Program-made: the position numbers and the translations under genes
Source of the DNA: an uncultured Alphaproteobacteria bacterium
GTDB lineage: Bacteria; Pseudomonadota; Alphaproteobacteria; HIMB59; GCA-002718135
Assembly: GCA_902621855.1 (NCBI GenBank)
Contig: CACNNQ010000004.1
Coordinates: 62,001 to 126,000, forward strand
Reading direction: 5' to 3'
Length of the DNA: 64,000 bases
The notes under the pieces: generated by a model
Databases searched by the model: none
What the model was told of the DNA's origin: nothing
Seen by the model: only the letters and a program-made list of their open reading frames with translations
Shown: positions 9,430 to 17,553 of the stretch, piece by piece
Position numbering within the stretch: the stretch's first letter is position 1
Layout: the number at the start of each line of letters is the position of its first letter

Positions 9430-10181
9430 TGAAAGTCACAATACTTGGTTGTGGAGGATCATTTGGATCTCCTTTAGCATGGCAAAGATATGGTAATATT
9501 GATTTGTCCAATAAAAGAAATTTCAGAACAAGATCATCTGTACTAATTGAAGAAAACAAAATAAATATTTTGATAGATACGAGCCCAGATCTTAGAAGTC
9601 AGCTTTATAATGCTAAGTGCACAAATATTGATGCTGTTTTATATACACATATACATTCAGACCATACAGCGGGTTTACCTGACATGAGAGCTATGTCTAT
9701 TATAAATAATAAGATTATACCTGCATACATGCCAAGTATAATGATTGATGATATGGAAAAAATGTACAAATATATTTTTTCAGGTGAAAAAGATTACAAC
9801 CCATTTATGAAAATAATAGAATTAAAAGATAAAATAAACTTTAAAAATATTCTAATTGAAACTTTTAAGCATAACCATGGTTCTATAGATGTTCAAACTT
9901 TTAGAATTGGCAATTTTGCTTATTCTACAGATATTAAAAAATTTTATGATAATGATATTGATAAGTTGAGAAACTTAGATCTCTGGATTGTTGGATTGTT
10001 AAGAGATGATGAACATCCATCACATGCAGGTTATGATAAAATTATTGAATACATAAATTATATCAAGCCTAAAAAAACAATATTTACTCATATGACAGCT
10101 TTATTAGATGAAAAATTACTTAAATCTAAATGTCCAAAAAATGTTTTTCCAGGCTATGATGGTCAGATTATTGAAATATGA
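9429..10181 (+). CDS. MBL fold metallo-hydrolase (PhnP/YcbX-like phosphodiesterase group)
   Basis: A metallo-beta-lactamase fold hydrolase. The zinc-binding HxHxDH is HIHSDH at residues 74-79; later ligands are FKHNHGS near 158-164 and the C-terminal FTHMTALLD. The start with GCGGSFGSP and the RTRSS strand are typical of the PhnP-like phosphoribosyl cyclic phosphodiesterase/lipoate-associated group found next to tatD in Alphaproteobacteria. The true substrate cannot be told from sequence. It overlaps tatD by one base and the next gene by four. Confidence 0.85.
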   Translation: MKVTILGCGGSFGSPLAWQRYGNIDLSNKRNFRTRSSVLIEENKINILIDTSPDLRSQLYNAKCTNIDAVLYTHIHSDHTAGLPDMRAMSIINNKIIPAYMPSIMIDDMEKMYKYIFSGEKDYNPFMKIIELKDKINFKNILIETFKHNHGSIDVQTFRIGNFAYSTDIKKFYDNDIDKLRNLDLWIVGLLRDDEHPSHAGYDKIIEYINYIKPKKTIFTHMTALLDEKLLKSKCPKNVFPGYDGQIIEI

Positions 10182-11125
10182 ATTCTTATAATATTGGTTT
10201 TATAGGGTTAGGCAATGTTGGCATTAACTTAGTAAATAATCTTATAAACAATCAAATAAAAACAAATGTTTTTGATATAAATAATAAAAGATATTTAAAA
10301 TTAAAAAATAAAAATGTACGTTTTTGCAATACTCTAGAAGAATTAGCTCTATCTTCAAATATTATTATTACTTGTTTGCCTTCACCAAAAGCAGTTTCAA
10401 ATGTTTTACAAATATTGTTACCCTATATAAATAGTTCACATACATGGATCGAAATGAGCACCACAGATAAAAATGAATTAATTAAATTATCTAAAATTTT
10501 TAAAAAAAAAGGAGGGGATGTTTTAGAATCTCCCATTACTGGTGGTGAACATAGAGCTAAATCAGGTAATATTTCTATCTTTGTCTCAGGAGATAAAAAA
10601 ATTTTTAAAAGAGTTTTTCCTATATTATCTAAAATGGGGCACAGAATCTTATTTTGTGGAAAATTGGGTAATGCATCTATACTAAAAGTAATAACAAATT
10701 ATTTAGCTTCACTACACTTATCAGGTATTGGTGAAGCCCTTACTGTTTCAAAAAAACATAATTTAGATTTAGGATTAACTTATAATGCAATAAAAATAAG
10801 CTCTGGAAATAGTTTTGTTAATGAAACTGAAACCAAGGTTATTTTAAGTGGTAGTTATGATGTTGGTTTTACTATGGATTTAGCAAAAAAAGATATAAAT
10901 TTATTTAATAATTTAGCAGATGAATTTAAAATACCTGTTGATTTTGCTAAGTTATTAAATAAAAAATTTAAAAAAGGAATAAAATTATTTGGATCTAGAT
11001 CTTTTAGTACTAAAATAGTTAAAATGTTAGAAGACGAATGTGGAATAAAAATGAGAGCTAAAAATTTTCCAAAAAAATTAATTGATAATGAAAAAAAAAA
11101 TAAAGGTATAGAGGTAAAACTATGA
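10178..11125 (+). CDS. NAD(P)-dependent oxidoreductase, 3-hydroxyisobutyrate dehydrogenase family
   Basis: A beta-hydroxyacid dehydrogenase with an N-terminal Rossmann fold: GLGNVG at residues 10-15, then an ESPITGGEHRAKSG substrate loop near 121 and the catalytic Lys170 in KVITN, all typical of the HIBADH/tartronate semialdehyde reductase family. The exact substrate is unknown. Its position between the housekeeping array and a lactonase-like gene, sugar kinase and ABC importer suggests a sugar-acid or hydroxyacid step. It is joined by ATGA overlaps on both sides. Confidence 0.88.
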   Translation: MNSYNIGFIGLGNVGINLVNNLINNQIKTNVFDINNKRYLKLKNKNVRFCNTLEELALSSNIIITCLPSPKAVSNVLQILLPYINSSHTWIEMSTTDKNELIKLSKIFKKKGGDVLESPITGGEHRAKSGNISIFVSGDKKIFKRVFPILSKMGHRILFCGKLGNASILKVITNYLASLHLSGIGEALTVSKKHNLDLGLTYNAIKISSGNSFVNETETKVILSGSYDVGFTMDLAKKDINLFNNLADEFKIPVDFAKLLNKKFKKGIKLFGSRSFSTKIVKMLEDECGIKMRAKNFPKKLIDNEKKNKGIEVKL

Positions 11126-12078
11126 ATAAAACTAAATTACTTCCTGCAAATGAAGATCCAAGAAATCCAAGCTATCATTTTTTGAATTTAGTAAATGAAG
11201 ACGTAGAGAATTCGGAATTATTTAATTCATACATTAATAATAATGTAGTTAAAAAGGTTTACACAGGTACATTATGGGCTGAGGGACCAGCTTATATTAA
11301 ACACCTAGATACTTTGGTATGGAGTGACATCCCAAATAATAGGATGATGAAATTAGTTAATGGAACTGTGTCTGAATTTAAAAATCCTTCTAATTTTTGT
11401 AATGGTAATACTATAGATAACAACGAAAATTTAATTTCATGTTCTCATGGTGGTCGCTGCTTGTACAAAACAGATGATAATTTAAATACTGAAATAATAA
11501 TTGATAATTTTGAAGGAAAAAAATTCAATTCACCAAATGATTTGTGTGTTAAATCTGATGGTACAATTTTTTTTACAGATCCACCATATGGTATTCTTTC
11601 AGACTATGAAGGATATACTGCTGCTCAAGAATATGGCTCTTGTTATGTTTTTGCTTATCATCCAGAAAAAAAAATTTTATCGGTAGTAATAGATGATCTT
11701 GATAGACCTAACGGTATAACTTTATCTCCTGATGAAAAAAAACTATACGTTGCAGATACTGGTGAAAATATTAAACACTTATATTCATACGATTTATTTG
11801 AAACACAAGTATCAAATAAAAAAATGATTTATGATTTTAAACCATTTTTTTCTGATGGATTTAGATGTGACTATGATGGGAATATCTGGACAAGTGCAGG
11901 AAAAGCGATCAAGTGTTTTAATCCAAATTTAGAACTAATCGGTCAAGTTAAAATACCAGAATTAGTTTCTAATTGTGAATTTGGAGGTGTGGAGGGCAAT
12001 ATACTTTATATTACAGCTACAACCAGTTTATATTCAATCGAATTAACACAAAAAGGAGCAAAATTTGAAAAGAGATGA
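11122..12078 (+). CDS. SMP-30/gluconolactonase family protein
   Basis: A six-bladed beta-propeller lactonase-like enzyme. The metal ligands expected for the SMP-30/LRE family are visible: Glu54 in AEGP, Asn139 in SPNDL, Asn197 in RPNGI and Asp212 in VADTG. No signal peptide is present, so it is cytosolic, consistent with hydrolysis of a sugar lactone made by a dehydrogenase. It lies between the HIBADH-like gene and the pterin dehydratase gene, with overlaps of 4 and 14 bases, and belongs to the sugar catabolic block. Confidence 0.87.
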   Translation: MNKTKLLPANEDPRNPSYHFLNLVNEDVENSELFNSYINNNVVKKVYTGTLWAEGPAYIKHLDTLVWSDIPNNRMMKLVNGTVSEFKNPSNFCNGNTIDNNENLISCSHGGRCLYKTDDNLNTEIIIDNFEGKKFNSPNDLCVKSDGTIFFTDPPYGILSDYEGYTAAQEYGSCYVFAYHPEKKILSVVIDDLDRPNGITLSPDEKKLYVADTGENIKHLYSYDLFETQVSNKKMIYDFKPFFSDGFRCDYDGNIWTSAGKAIKCFNPNLELIGQVKIPELVSNCEFGGVEGNILYITATTSLYSIELTQKGAKFEKR

Positions 12079-12400
12079 ATTATCAAAAAGTTTTTGTGAA
12101 CCTTGTAAAGGTAACACTCCAAAATTGAATTACTCTGAAATTAGTAAATATTTATCAGAAATTAATAAATGGTCTGTAAATGATAGCCAAGACATGATTT
12201 TTAAAAAATTTGAATTTAATAATTTTAACAAATCCTTAAATTTAGCTAATAAAATTGGTGAGCTAGCTGACAAAGAAGGACATCATCCAGACATATCAAT
12301 TGGATGGGGATATTGTCTTGTAATGTTACATACACATGCAATTAAAGGCCTCTCAGTTAATGATTTTATTTTAGCATCTAAAATTGATTTAATAATATGA
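12065..12400 (+). CDS. phhB: 4a-hydroxytetrahydrobiopterin dehydratase (PCD/DCoH family)
   Basis: The pterin-4a-carbinolamine dehydratase fold is recognisable from the diagnostic EGHHPDI motif near residue 73 (the two His are catalytic) and the closing THAIKGLSVNDFILASKID. It normally recycles the pterin cofactor of aromatic amino acid hydroxylases, but no hydroxylase is present in this window, so its role here may be different. The N-terminal CEPCKG segment is common in proteobacterial members. The start is TTG, inside the preceding gene by 14 bases; a nearby ATG is out of frame. Confidence 0.85.
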   Translation: MKRDELSKSFCEPCKGNTPKLNYSEISKYLSEINKWSVNDSQDMIFKKFEFNNFNKSLNLANKIGELADKEGHHPDISIGWGYCLVMLHTHAIKGLSVNDFILASKIDLII

Positions 12401-12960
12401 GTATCTTAAATAATAATGAAAAATTTAATCAGTATAAAAATTCTATTAATGAACTTTTATCAAGTATTTCAGAAAATCAAATAAATCAATCAATTAAATT
12501 AATTAAAAAAACTATAAAGAATAATGGTAGATTATACATAGTAGGCAATGGTGGCAGTGCCTCTATAGCCAGCCATGTTAGCGTTGATTTTACAAAGATT
12601 GCTAATGTAAAATCATCAACATTTAATAATTCAAATTTAATTACATGCTTTGCAAATGATTATGGTTATGAAAATTGGGTAACTGAGGCAATTAAGGCAT
12701 ATGTTTTAAAAAAAGACATGTTAATTTTAATAAGTAGTAGTGGCACCTCAAAAAATATTGTTAATGCTGCAAAATTTTGTAAAAAAAACAAAATAAAATT
12801 AATTACTTTAAGCGGTTTTAAAAAAAACAATCCATTATCTAGAGAGGGAACAATAAATTTTCATATAAATAGCAACCAATATAATTTTATTGAAATGTCT
12901 CACCATATAATACTTGTTTATTTAGTCGATTTTTTTGCAAATAATAAATTAAAAAACTAA
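12397..12960 (+). CDS. SIS domain sugar-phosphate isomerase (GmhA-like)
   Basis: A single-domain SIS protein of the sedoheptulose-7-phosphate isomerase group. The phosphate-binding motifs GNGGSASIASH (residues 50-60) and SSSGTSKN (113-120) are present, and FIEMSHHIILVYLVD near 166 matches the GmhA C-terminal helix with its catalytic His. No other heptose or lipopolysaccharide genes are nearby. The adjacent FGGY kinase gene and importer suggest that it isomerises the phosphorylated imported sugar. It is linked by ATGA to the previous gene. Confidence 0.85.
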   Translation: MSILNNNEKFNQYKNSINELLSSISENQINQSIKLIKKTIKNNGRLYIVGNGGSASIASHVSVDFTKIANVKSSTFNNSNLITCFANDYGYENWVTEAIKAYVLKKDMLILISSSGTSKNIVNAAKFCKKNKIKLITLSGFKKNNPLSREGTINFHINSNQYNFIEMSHHIILVYLVDFFANNKLKN

Positions 12961-12969
12961 GAGTTTTTT

Positions 12970-14457
12970 TTGAAACATTATTTATCAATTGATGCAGGTA
13001 CTTCAGTAGTTAAAGCAGTTCTCTTTAATGTGAATTTTAAGCAGATTTATTCCTACAGTATAAATAATCCAGTAATAAGTGATAAAAATGGAAAATCTGA
13101 ATTAGATATGAATCTGTTTTGGAACTTAACTGCAAAATGTATTAAACAAATGATAATTCAATCTAAAATCAAATCAGACTCAATAATTGGTATAGGAATT
13201 ACAGGAAATATGGTTGGGTTTTGGCCTATCGATAATAAATATCAATCTGTAAGAAATGCTATTTTATGGAATGATACTAGATCTTCAATTTTATTTAAAA
13301 ATTTTAATATTTTTAATAAAATTTATAATTTAACTGGATCAATAACTCAATATGGCTGTACAATTCCTATTTTGAAATGGATAACACTTTATGAAAAGTC
13401 ATCACTAAATAAAATTAGATACATTCTAAATTGTAAAGATTGGATAAGATTTAAACTTACAAATCAAATATACAATGATGAAACGGAAGTTTCTGTTTAT
13501 CCAGGTGATATTAAAAATAAAAAATTATCGAATAAAATTTTTAATATTTTTAATTTAGATACAAAATATTCTAAATTATTTCCAAAAATAAAAAAACCAA
13601 ATGATTTAGGTGGATATATTACTAAACAAGCTTCTAAGAAAACATTATTAAAAGAAGGTACTCCTGTTATTATAGGCTGTGGAGATGTAATAGCTTCTTC
13701 ATTAGGATCAAGTGGAATAATGAAAAATCAAAAAATCAGTATAATTGGCACTACATGTCACAATATCATTGTTAAAGATAATTCAAAAATATCAAATAAA
13801 AATTCTGGTTTATTTTTTTCATCAATAAATAATACTTGGTTAGAAACTATGATAAATGTAGCTGGTACAACCAATATAGATTGGGTAATTAATAATTTTT
13901 TTAAAAAAACAAAAAACTATAAAGATAAAATAGCAATAATTAAAAATTTTGAAAAAAATTATATACAAAATTCATATCCTCAAACATCATTAATTTTTTT
14001 ACCTTATTTAAATTATGGAGGGTCAATATCGCCATTTGTTAATTTTAATTCTAAAGCAGAAATACATGGACTATTACCACATCATAATTATTTTGATATT
14101 TTATCATCTTGTTATGAGGGTATAGCATTATCTATAAAAGATTGTTTTCAATCAAAGATAAAAAAAAATGATGTACTTTATCTTTCTGGCGGTGCATCTA
14201 ATAGCTTAATCTTACCACAATTAATTGCCAATATATTAAATATTAAAGTTAAAACTTTAGCTAGCTCAGAACTTGGCGCATTAGGTATCTGTTATTTAAT
14301 TTCAAGTTTTATTAGTAAATCAAATGTAAAGACAATCATCAAAAAAAATACAAAATTTTCAAACACATTTTTACCTAACAAACAAAACTCAAAGTATATG
14401 AATAAAAAATATATCAAGTACAAAAAATTAAGAGAATCATTAGATAAAATTTGGTAA
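12970..14457 (+). CDS. FGGY-family carbohydrate kinase
   Basis: A cytosolic sugar kinase of the xylulokinase/FGGY family with two actin-like ATPase domains. The N-terminal phosphate-binding SIDAGTS is at residues 6-12, NDTRS near 97 and the C-terminal adenosine motif LSGGASNS near 405. At 495 residues it is full length. The start is TTG; the sequence before it is a T-run without a clear ribosome-binding site. The next gene encodes the binding protein of an ABC importer, so the substrate is probably the imported sugar or polyol; the exact one cannot be read from sequence. Confidence 0.87.
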   Translation: MKHYLSIDAGTSVVKAVLFNVNFKQIYSYSINNPVISDKNGKSELDMNLFWNLTAKCIKQMIIQSKIKSDSIIGIGITGNMVGFWPIDNKYQSVRNAILWNDTRSSILFKNFNIFNKIYNLTGSITQYGCTIPILKWITLYEKSSLNKIRYILNCKDWIRFKLTNQIYNDETEVSVYPGDIKNKKLSNKIFNIFNLDTKYSKLFPKIKKPNDLGGYITKQASKKTLLKEGTPVIIGCGDVIASSLGSSGIMKNQKISIIGTTCHNIIVKDNSKISNKNSGLFFSSINNTWLETMINVAGTTNIDWVINNFFKKTKNYKDKIAIIKNFEKNYIQNSYPQTSLIFLPYLNYGGSISPFVNFNSKAEIHGLLPHHNYFDILSSCYEGIALSIKDCFQSKIKKNDVLYLSGGASNSLILPQLIANILNIKVKTLASSELGALGICYLISSFISKSNVKTIIKKNTKFSNTFLPNKQNSKYMNKKYIKYKKLRESLDKIW

Positions 14458-14534
14458 AATTTTTTTATTTTTATTGAATAATTTTTATAAATAATATTAA
14501 AATAAAATACAAAATTTAACAAATGAGAGGAAAA

Positions 14535-15806
14535 ATGAATAAAATAATATTTTTTATAGTTTCAGTTTTATTTTCTTTTAATGCTATAGCAGTTACTAAT
14601 GTAACATTTTGGCACATGGAAGGTGTTCCACATAGAGTTGACAGAATACAAACTTTAATTGATGAATTTAATTCAGCTAATCCAGATATTAATGTGACTC
14701 AAGAAGTTCAAAATTGGGGAGAGATTTATGCAAAAGCTCCTGCTTCAGTTGCAGCTGGTACAGCTCCAGAAATATTAGTAGGAATACCAGATTTTACTCC
14801 TATTCTAGCTGATATGGGTGCCGCACAACCTGTTGAGGATTTTGTTGCAGAGTTGGATTCTAAATATGGTTTTTATCAAAAAGCATTAGATCAATACACT
14901 TATAATGGCCATACTTGGGCTGTTCCTCTATGGAACATGGGTTTATCACTGTGGTATAGAAAAAGTGATTTTGAGGCAGCAGGAATTAAGCCACCAAAAA
15001 CATGGTCTGATTTAAAGAAAGCAGCAAAGGCTCTAACCAAGGATGGTGTTTATGGAATAGGACTTCCTGGGAATAAACAACTTTATACTGATCAAACAAT
15101 TTATAGTTTTATGGTTAATTCAGGTGCAGAAGAAATATATAATTCTGATGGTACTTTAAGATTTGATAATCCTCAAACTGTAGCAGCATACGATGTTTAT
15201 AAAGAATTGTATCAATATTCAGCACCAGATGCAGCAAACTGGACTTGGGGTGAAGCTGAAGCATGTTTTGCAAGTAAAGGTTGTGCAATGATATTACAGT
15301 TTACTGTAATTTCTACATATGATTCTCAAGCTGGTGGCGATGCTAGTGACTTAGGCGTTATTCAAATACCTTATGCAAATGGGAAAGCTCACAGAGCTGG
15401 AACTGTTTCATATGTAAACTCTGCAATGATTATGACTGATGATAAAGCAAAAATGGAAGCTTCTAAGAAGTTTTTAAGTTTCTTAATGGAGCCTGGAAAC
15501 TATGGAAGATTTATTAACATGGAGCCAGGATTATTTTTACCAATAACTGAAGCTGGAAGCCAAGATTCAACTTATTGGGATGATCCTGTTGTTGTAAAAT
15601 ATAAATCACAAGTAGAAACAATGTTAGACAACTCTACAAGAGGAAGTTTATTTGGCTTTACGAATGGAAATACTTTTACAAGTATATCATCTATCTCAGC
15701 TCAGAATTTATTAGCTCAAACTCTTCAATTAACTCTAATCGATGGCAAAAGTGCAAAAGATGCAGTTAGTGAAGGTATGGAAATAATGACTGAAGCTATT
15801 GAATAG
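14535..15806 (+). CDS. Sugar ABC transporter substrate-binding protein (family 1)
   Basis: A periplasmic solute-binding protein of the MalE/UgpB family. The chosen start has an AGAGGA ribosome-binding site 4 bases upstream; an in-frame ATG 12 bases earlier lacks one. A signal peptide ends near Ala19 (FNAIA). Typical features are the TFWHMEG strand, APEILVGIPD near residue 75 and WAVPLWNMGLSLWYRK near 129. It is Trp- and Tyr-rich, as expected for carbohydrate stacking. A strong hairpin directly follows it, probably giving more binding protein than permease. A 77-base gap before it may hold a promoter. Confidence 0.9.
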   Translation: MNKIIFFIVSVLFSFNAIAVTNVTFWHMEGVPHRVDRIQTLIDEFNSANPDINVTQEVQNWGEIYAKAPASVAAGTAPEILVGIPDFTPILADMGAAQPVEDFVAELDSKYGFYQKALDQYTYNGHTWAVPLWNMGLSLWYRKSDFEAAGIKPPKTWSDLKKAAKALTKDGVYGIGLPGNKQLYTDQTIYSFMVNSGAEEIYNSDGTLRFDNPQTVAAYDVYKELYQYSAPDAANWTWGEAEACFASKGCAMILQFTVISTYDSQAGGDASDLGVIQIPYANGKAHRAGTVSYVNSAMIMTDDKAKMEASKKFLSFLMEPGNYGRFINMEPGLFLPITEAGSQDSTYWDDPVVVKYKSQVETMLDNSTRGSLFGFTNGNTFTSISSISAQNLLAQTLQLTLIDGKSAKDAVSEGMEIMTEAIE

Positions 15807-15820
15807 ATTTAACATCTTTT

Positions 15821-15845
15821 CAGCACCTCTATTTAAGAGGTGCTG
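15821..15845 (+). terminator. Intra-operon hairpin after the binding-protein gene (attenuator/mRNA stabiliser)
   Basis: A perfect 10-bp stem (CAGCACCTCT with AGAGGTGCTG) with a 5-nt loop (ATTTA) lies 14 bases past the binding-protein stop and 8 bases before the permease GTG. Only a short TTAATT follows, so it is a weak terminator or a 3' stabiliser. Such hairpins commonly set the binding protein to permease ratio in ABC operons. Confidence 0.75.
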
Positions 15846-15853
15846 TTAATTCT

Positions 15854-16726
15854 GTGAAAAAAAATAATATTGAAGGTTGGTTATTTGTATCTCCATTAGT
15901 TATTTGGATATGCCTTATTATTTTAGTTCCAATTTATATTGCATTTGAATTAAGTTTATTTAACGTAAAGATTATTGGAACCTCTGGAAAATTTGTAGGA
16001 ATTGACAACTATATAAAATTAATTAGTAAATCTAAATTTTTAAATGCTTCACTAAATAGTTTGTATTGGATAATTGGGAATGCAATATGTCAGACTTTTT
16101 TTGCATTCACTATCGCATTAACTATTAATTATAAATTTCCTGGCAAAAAAATTATAGCTAATTGGATTATTTTGTCATTTATAATTCCAACAGTAGTAGT
16201 TGTTGTAATTTGGAAATTAATGCTGAGTAGTAGTAGTGGTGTTATAAATTCAGTTTTGATTGATATAGGTTTGTTAGATGAAGCTACGGGCTTCTTCAGT
16301 TCACCAAATAAAGCTTTTATAAGTTTAGTTCTAATTAATTCATGGAGATGGAGTCCTTTTTTAGCATTAATTATTCTTTCTGGTCTAAATTCCATTAATA
16401 GAGAAATGTATGATGCATCTAAAGTTGATGGAGCTAATTTTATCCAACAATTTTTTTTTATTACATTTCCAAATCTTAAAAGTGTTCTATTTGTATTGGG
16501 TTTAGTTGGTACATTACTATCATTCAATATATTTGACATAATATGGTTAATCACAAAAGGTGGCCCATCAAGTGCTACTACAACATTACCATTATTAATT
16601 TATGAAACTGCATTTACCAAATTTAGAATTAGTCATGCTGCAACCTTGTCAATAATTACAAGTTTTATGTTATTATTTTTTTCAATAATCTTTATTAAAT
16701 CAATGGCACCTAAAGAAGATGATTAA
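15854..16726 (+). CDS. Sugar ABC transporter permease (MalF/UgpA type)
   Basis: An inner-membrane permease with about six transmembrane segments. The cytoplasmic EAA-loop that docks the ATPase is present near residue 192 as MYDASKVDGANFIQQFFFITFPNL. It is 290 residues, starting with GTG right after the intra-operon hairpin, and overlaps the second permease gene by 8 bases. It functions with the preceding binding protein and the following permease. No ATPase gene follows. Confidence 0.92.
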   Translation: MKKNNIEGWLFVSPLVIWICLIILVPIYIAFELSLFNVKIIGTSGKFVGIDNYIKLISKSKFLNASLNSLYWIIGNAICQTFFAFTIALTINYKFPGKKIIANWIILSFIIPTVVVVVIWKLMLSSSSGVINSVLIDIGLLDEATGFFSSPNKAFISLVLINSWRWSPFLALIILSGLNSINREMYDASKVDGANFIQQFFFITFPNLKSVLFVLGLVGTLLSFNIFDIIWLITKGGPSSATTTLPLLIYETAFTKFRISHAATLSIITSFMLLFFSIIFIKSMAPKEDD

Positions 16727-17549
16727 AGAAAATAATATTAAATTTATATTTCTCGGCTTATCTCTATTATTGATAATACTTATTTTTTTCTTTCCTTTTT
16801 TTTGGATTATAACATCTTCATTGAAAAGTCCTGAAGAAATAATTGCAACCTCAACAACTATTATTCCCAGATCTTTCACCTTAGAGCATTATAATAAAAT
16901 ATTATTTAACTCAGATTTTTTTATATATTTAAAGAACAGTTTAATAGTCTCATTCGCGTCGATGATAATTTCAATTATTTTATCTGTGTCTGCTGCATAT
17001 GGTCTACACAAACTCAAATTTTATGGAAATAAATTTGTAGAATATTCACTGCTAGTTACTTATGCTTTTCCAGGAGTCATTTTATTAGTACCTATTTATT
17101 TATTGTTTGCAAAAGTAAATCTACTCAACAGTTATTTAGCATTAATTATTGTTAATGTTTTATTTGCCACTCCATTTGCAGTTTGGATGTTAAAAGCTTT
17201 TTTTAAGCTAATTCCGAATGAAATAGAGGAGGCGGCATATATTGATGGAGCATCACGATATGTTGTAATATCTAGAATAGTTATTCCATTAGCAGCTCCA
17301 GGTATAGCAAGTGTATCAATTTTTTGTTTTATTATATCTTGGACTGAATATTTATTTGCATCAATATTAATAAGTGGCGATAATTTAAAAACACTACCAG
17401 TTGGTTTAGCAGGTATTGTTGGGCAATATCAAATCGATTGGGGTTTTTTACTTTCTGGTGCTGTTTTAGCTAGTTTACCTGTTATTATATTATTTTTATT
17501 TATTGGAAAATACTTTGTTTCAGGCTTAACTGAAGGTGCAATAAAGTAA
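16719..17549 (+). CDS. Carbohydrate ABC transporter permease (MalG/UgpE type)
   Basis: The second permease of the importer, with six predicted transmembrane helices and the EAA motif EIEEAAYIDGASRYVVISRI near residues 168-187. Its C-terminus is the usual short GLTEGAIK-type tail. The array stops here: the next gene is convergent SelO, only 4 bases away, so the operon has no MalK/UgpC-type ATPase. The energising subunit must be encoded elsewhere and may be shared between importers. Confidence 0.93.
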   Translation: MIKENNIKFIFLGLSLLLIILIFFFPFFWIITSSLKSPEEIIATSTTIIPRSFTLEHYNKILFNSDFFIYLKNSLIVSFASMIISIILSVSAAYGLHKLKFYGNKFVEYSLLVTYAFPGVILLVPIYLLFAKVNLLNSYLALIIVNVLFATPFAVWMLKAFFKLIPNEIEEAAYIDGASRYVVISRIVIPLAAPGIASVSIFCFIISWTEYLFASILISGDNLKTLPVGLAGIVGQYQIDWGFLLSGAVLASLPVIILFLFIGKYFVSGLTEGAIK

Positions 17550-17553
17550 TCAA

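Noticed and set aside
14292-14522. 76-residue minus-strand frame ending near the kinase stop
   Set aside because: Mostly antisense to the FGGY kinase C-terminus, with Phe/Ile-rich low-complexity sequence.
16129-16554. 141-residue minus-strand frame
   Set aside because: It is antisense to the first sugar permease, which has a clear EAA loop and membrane helices.
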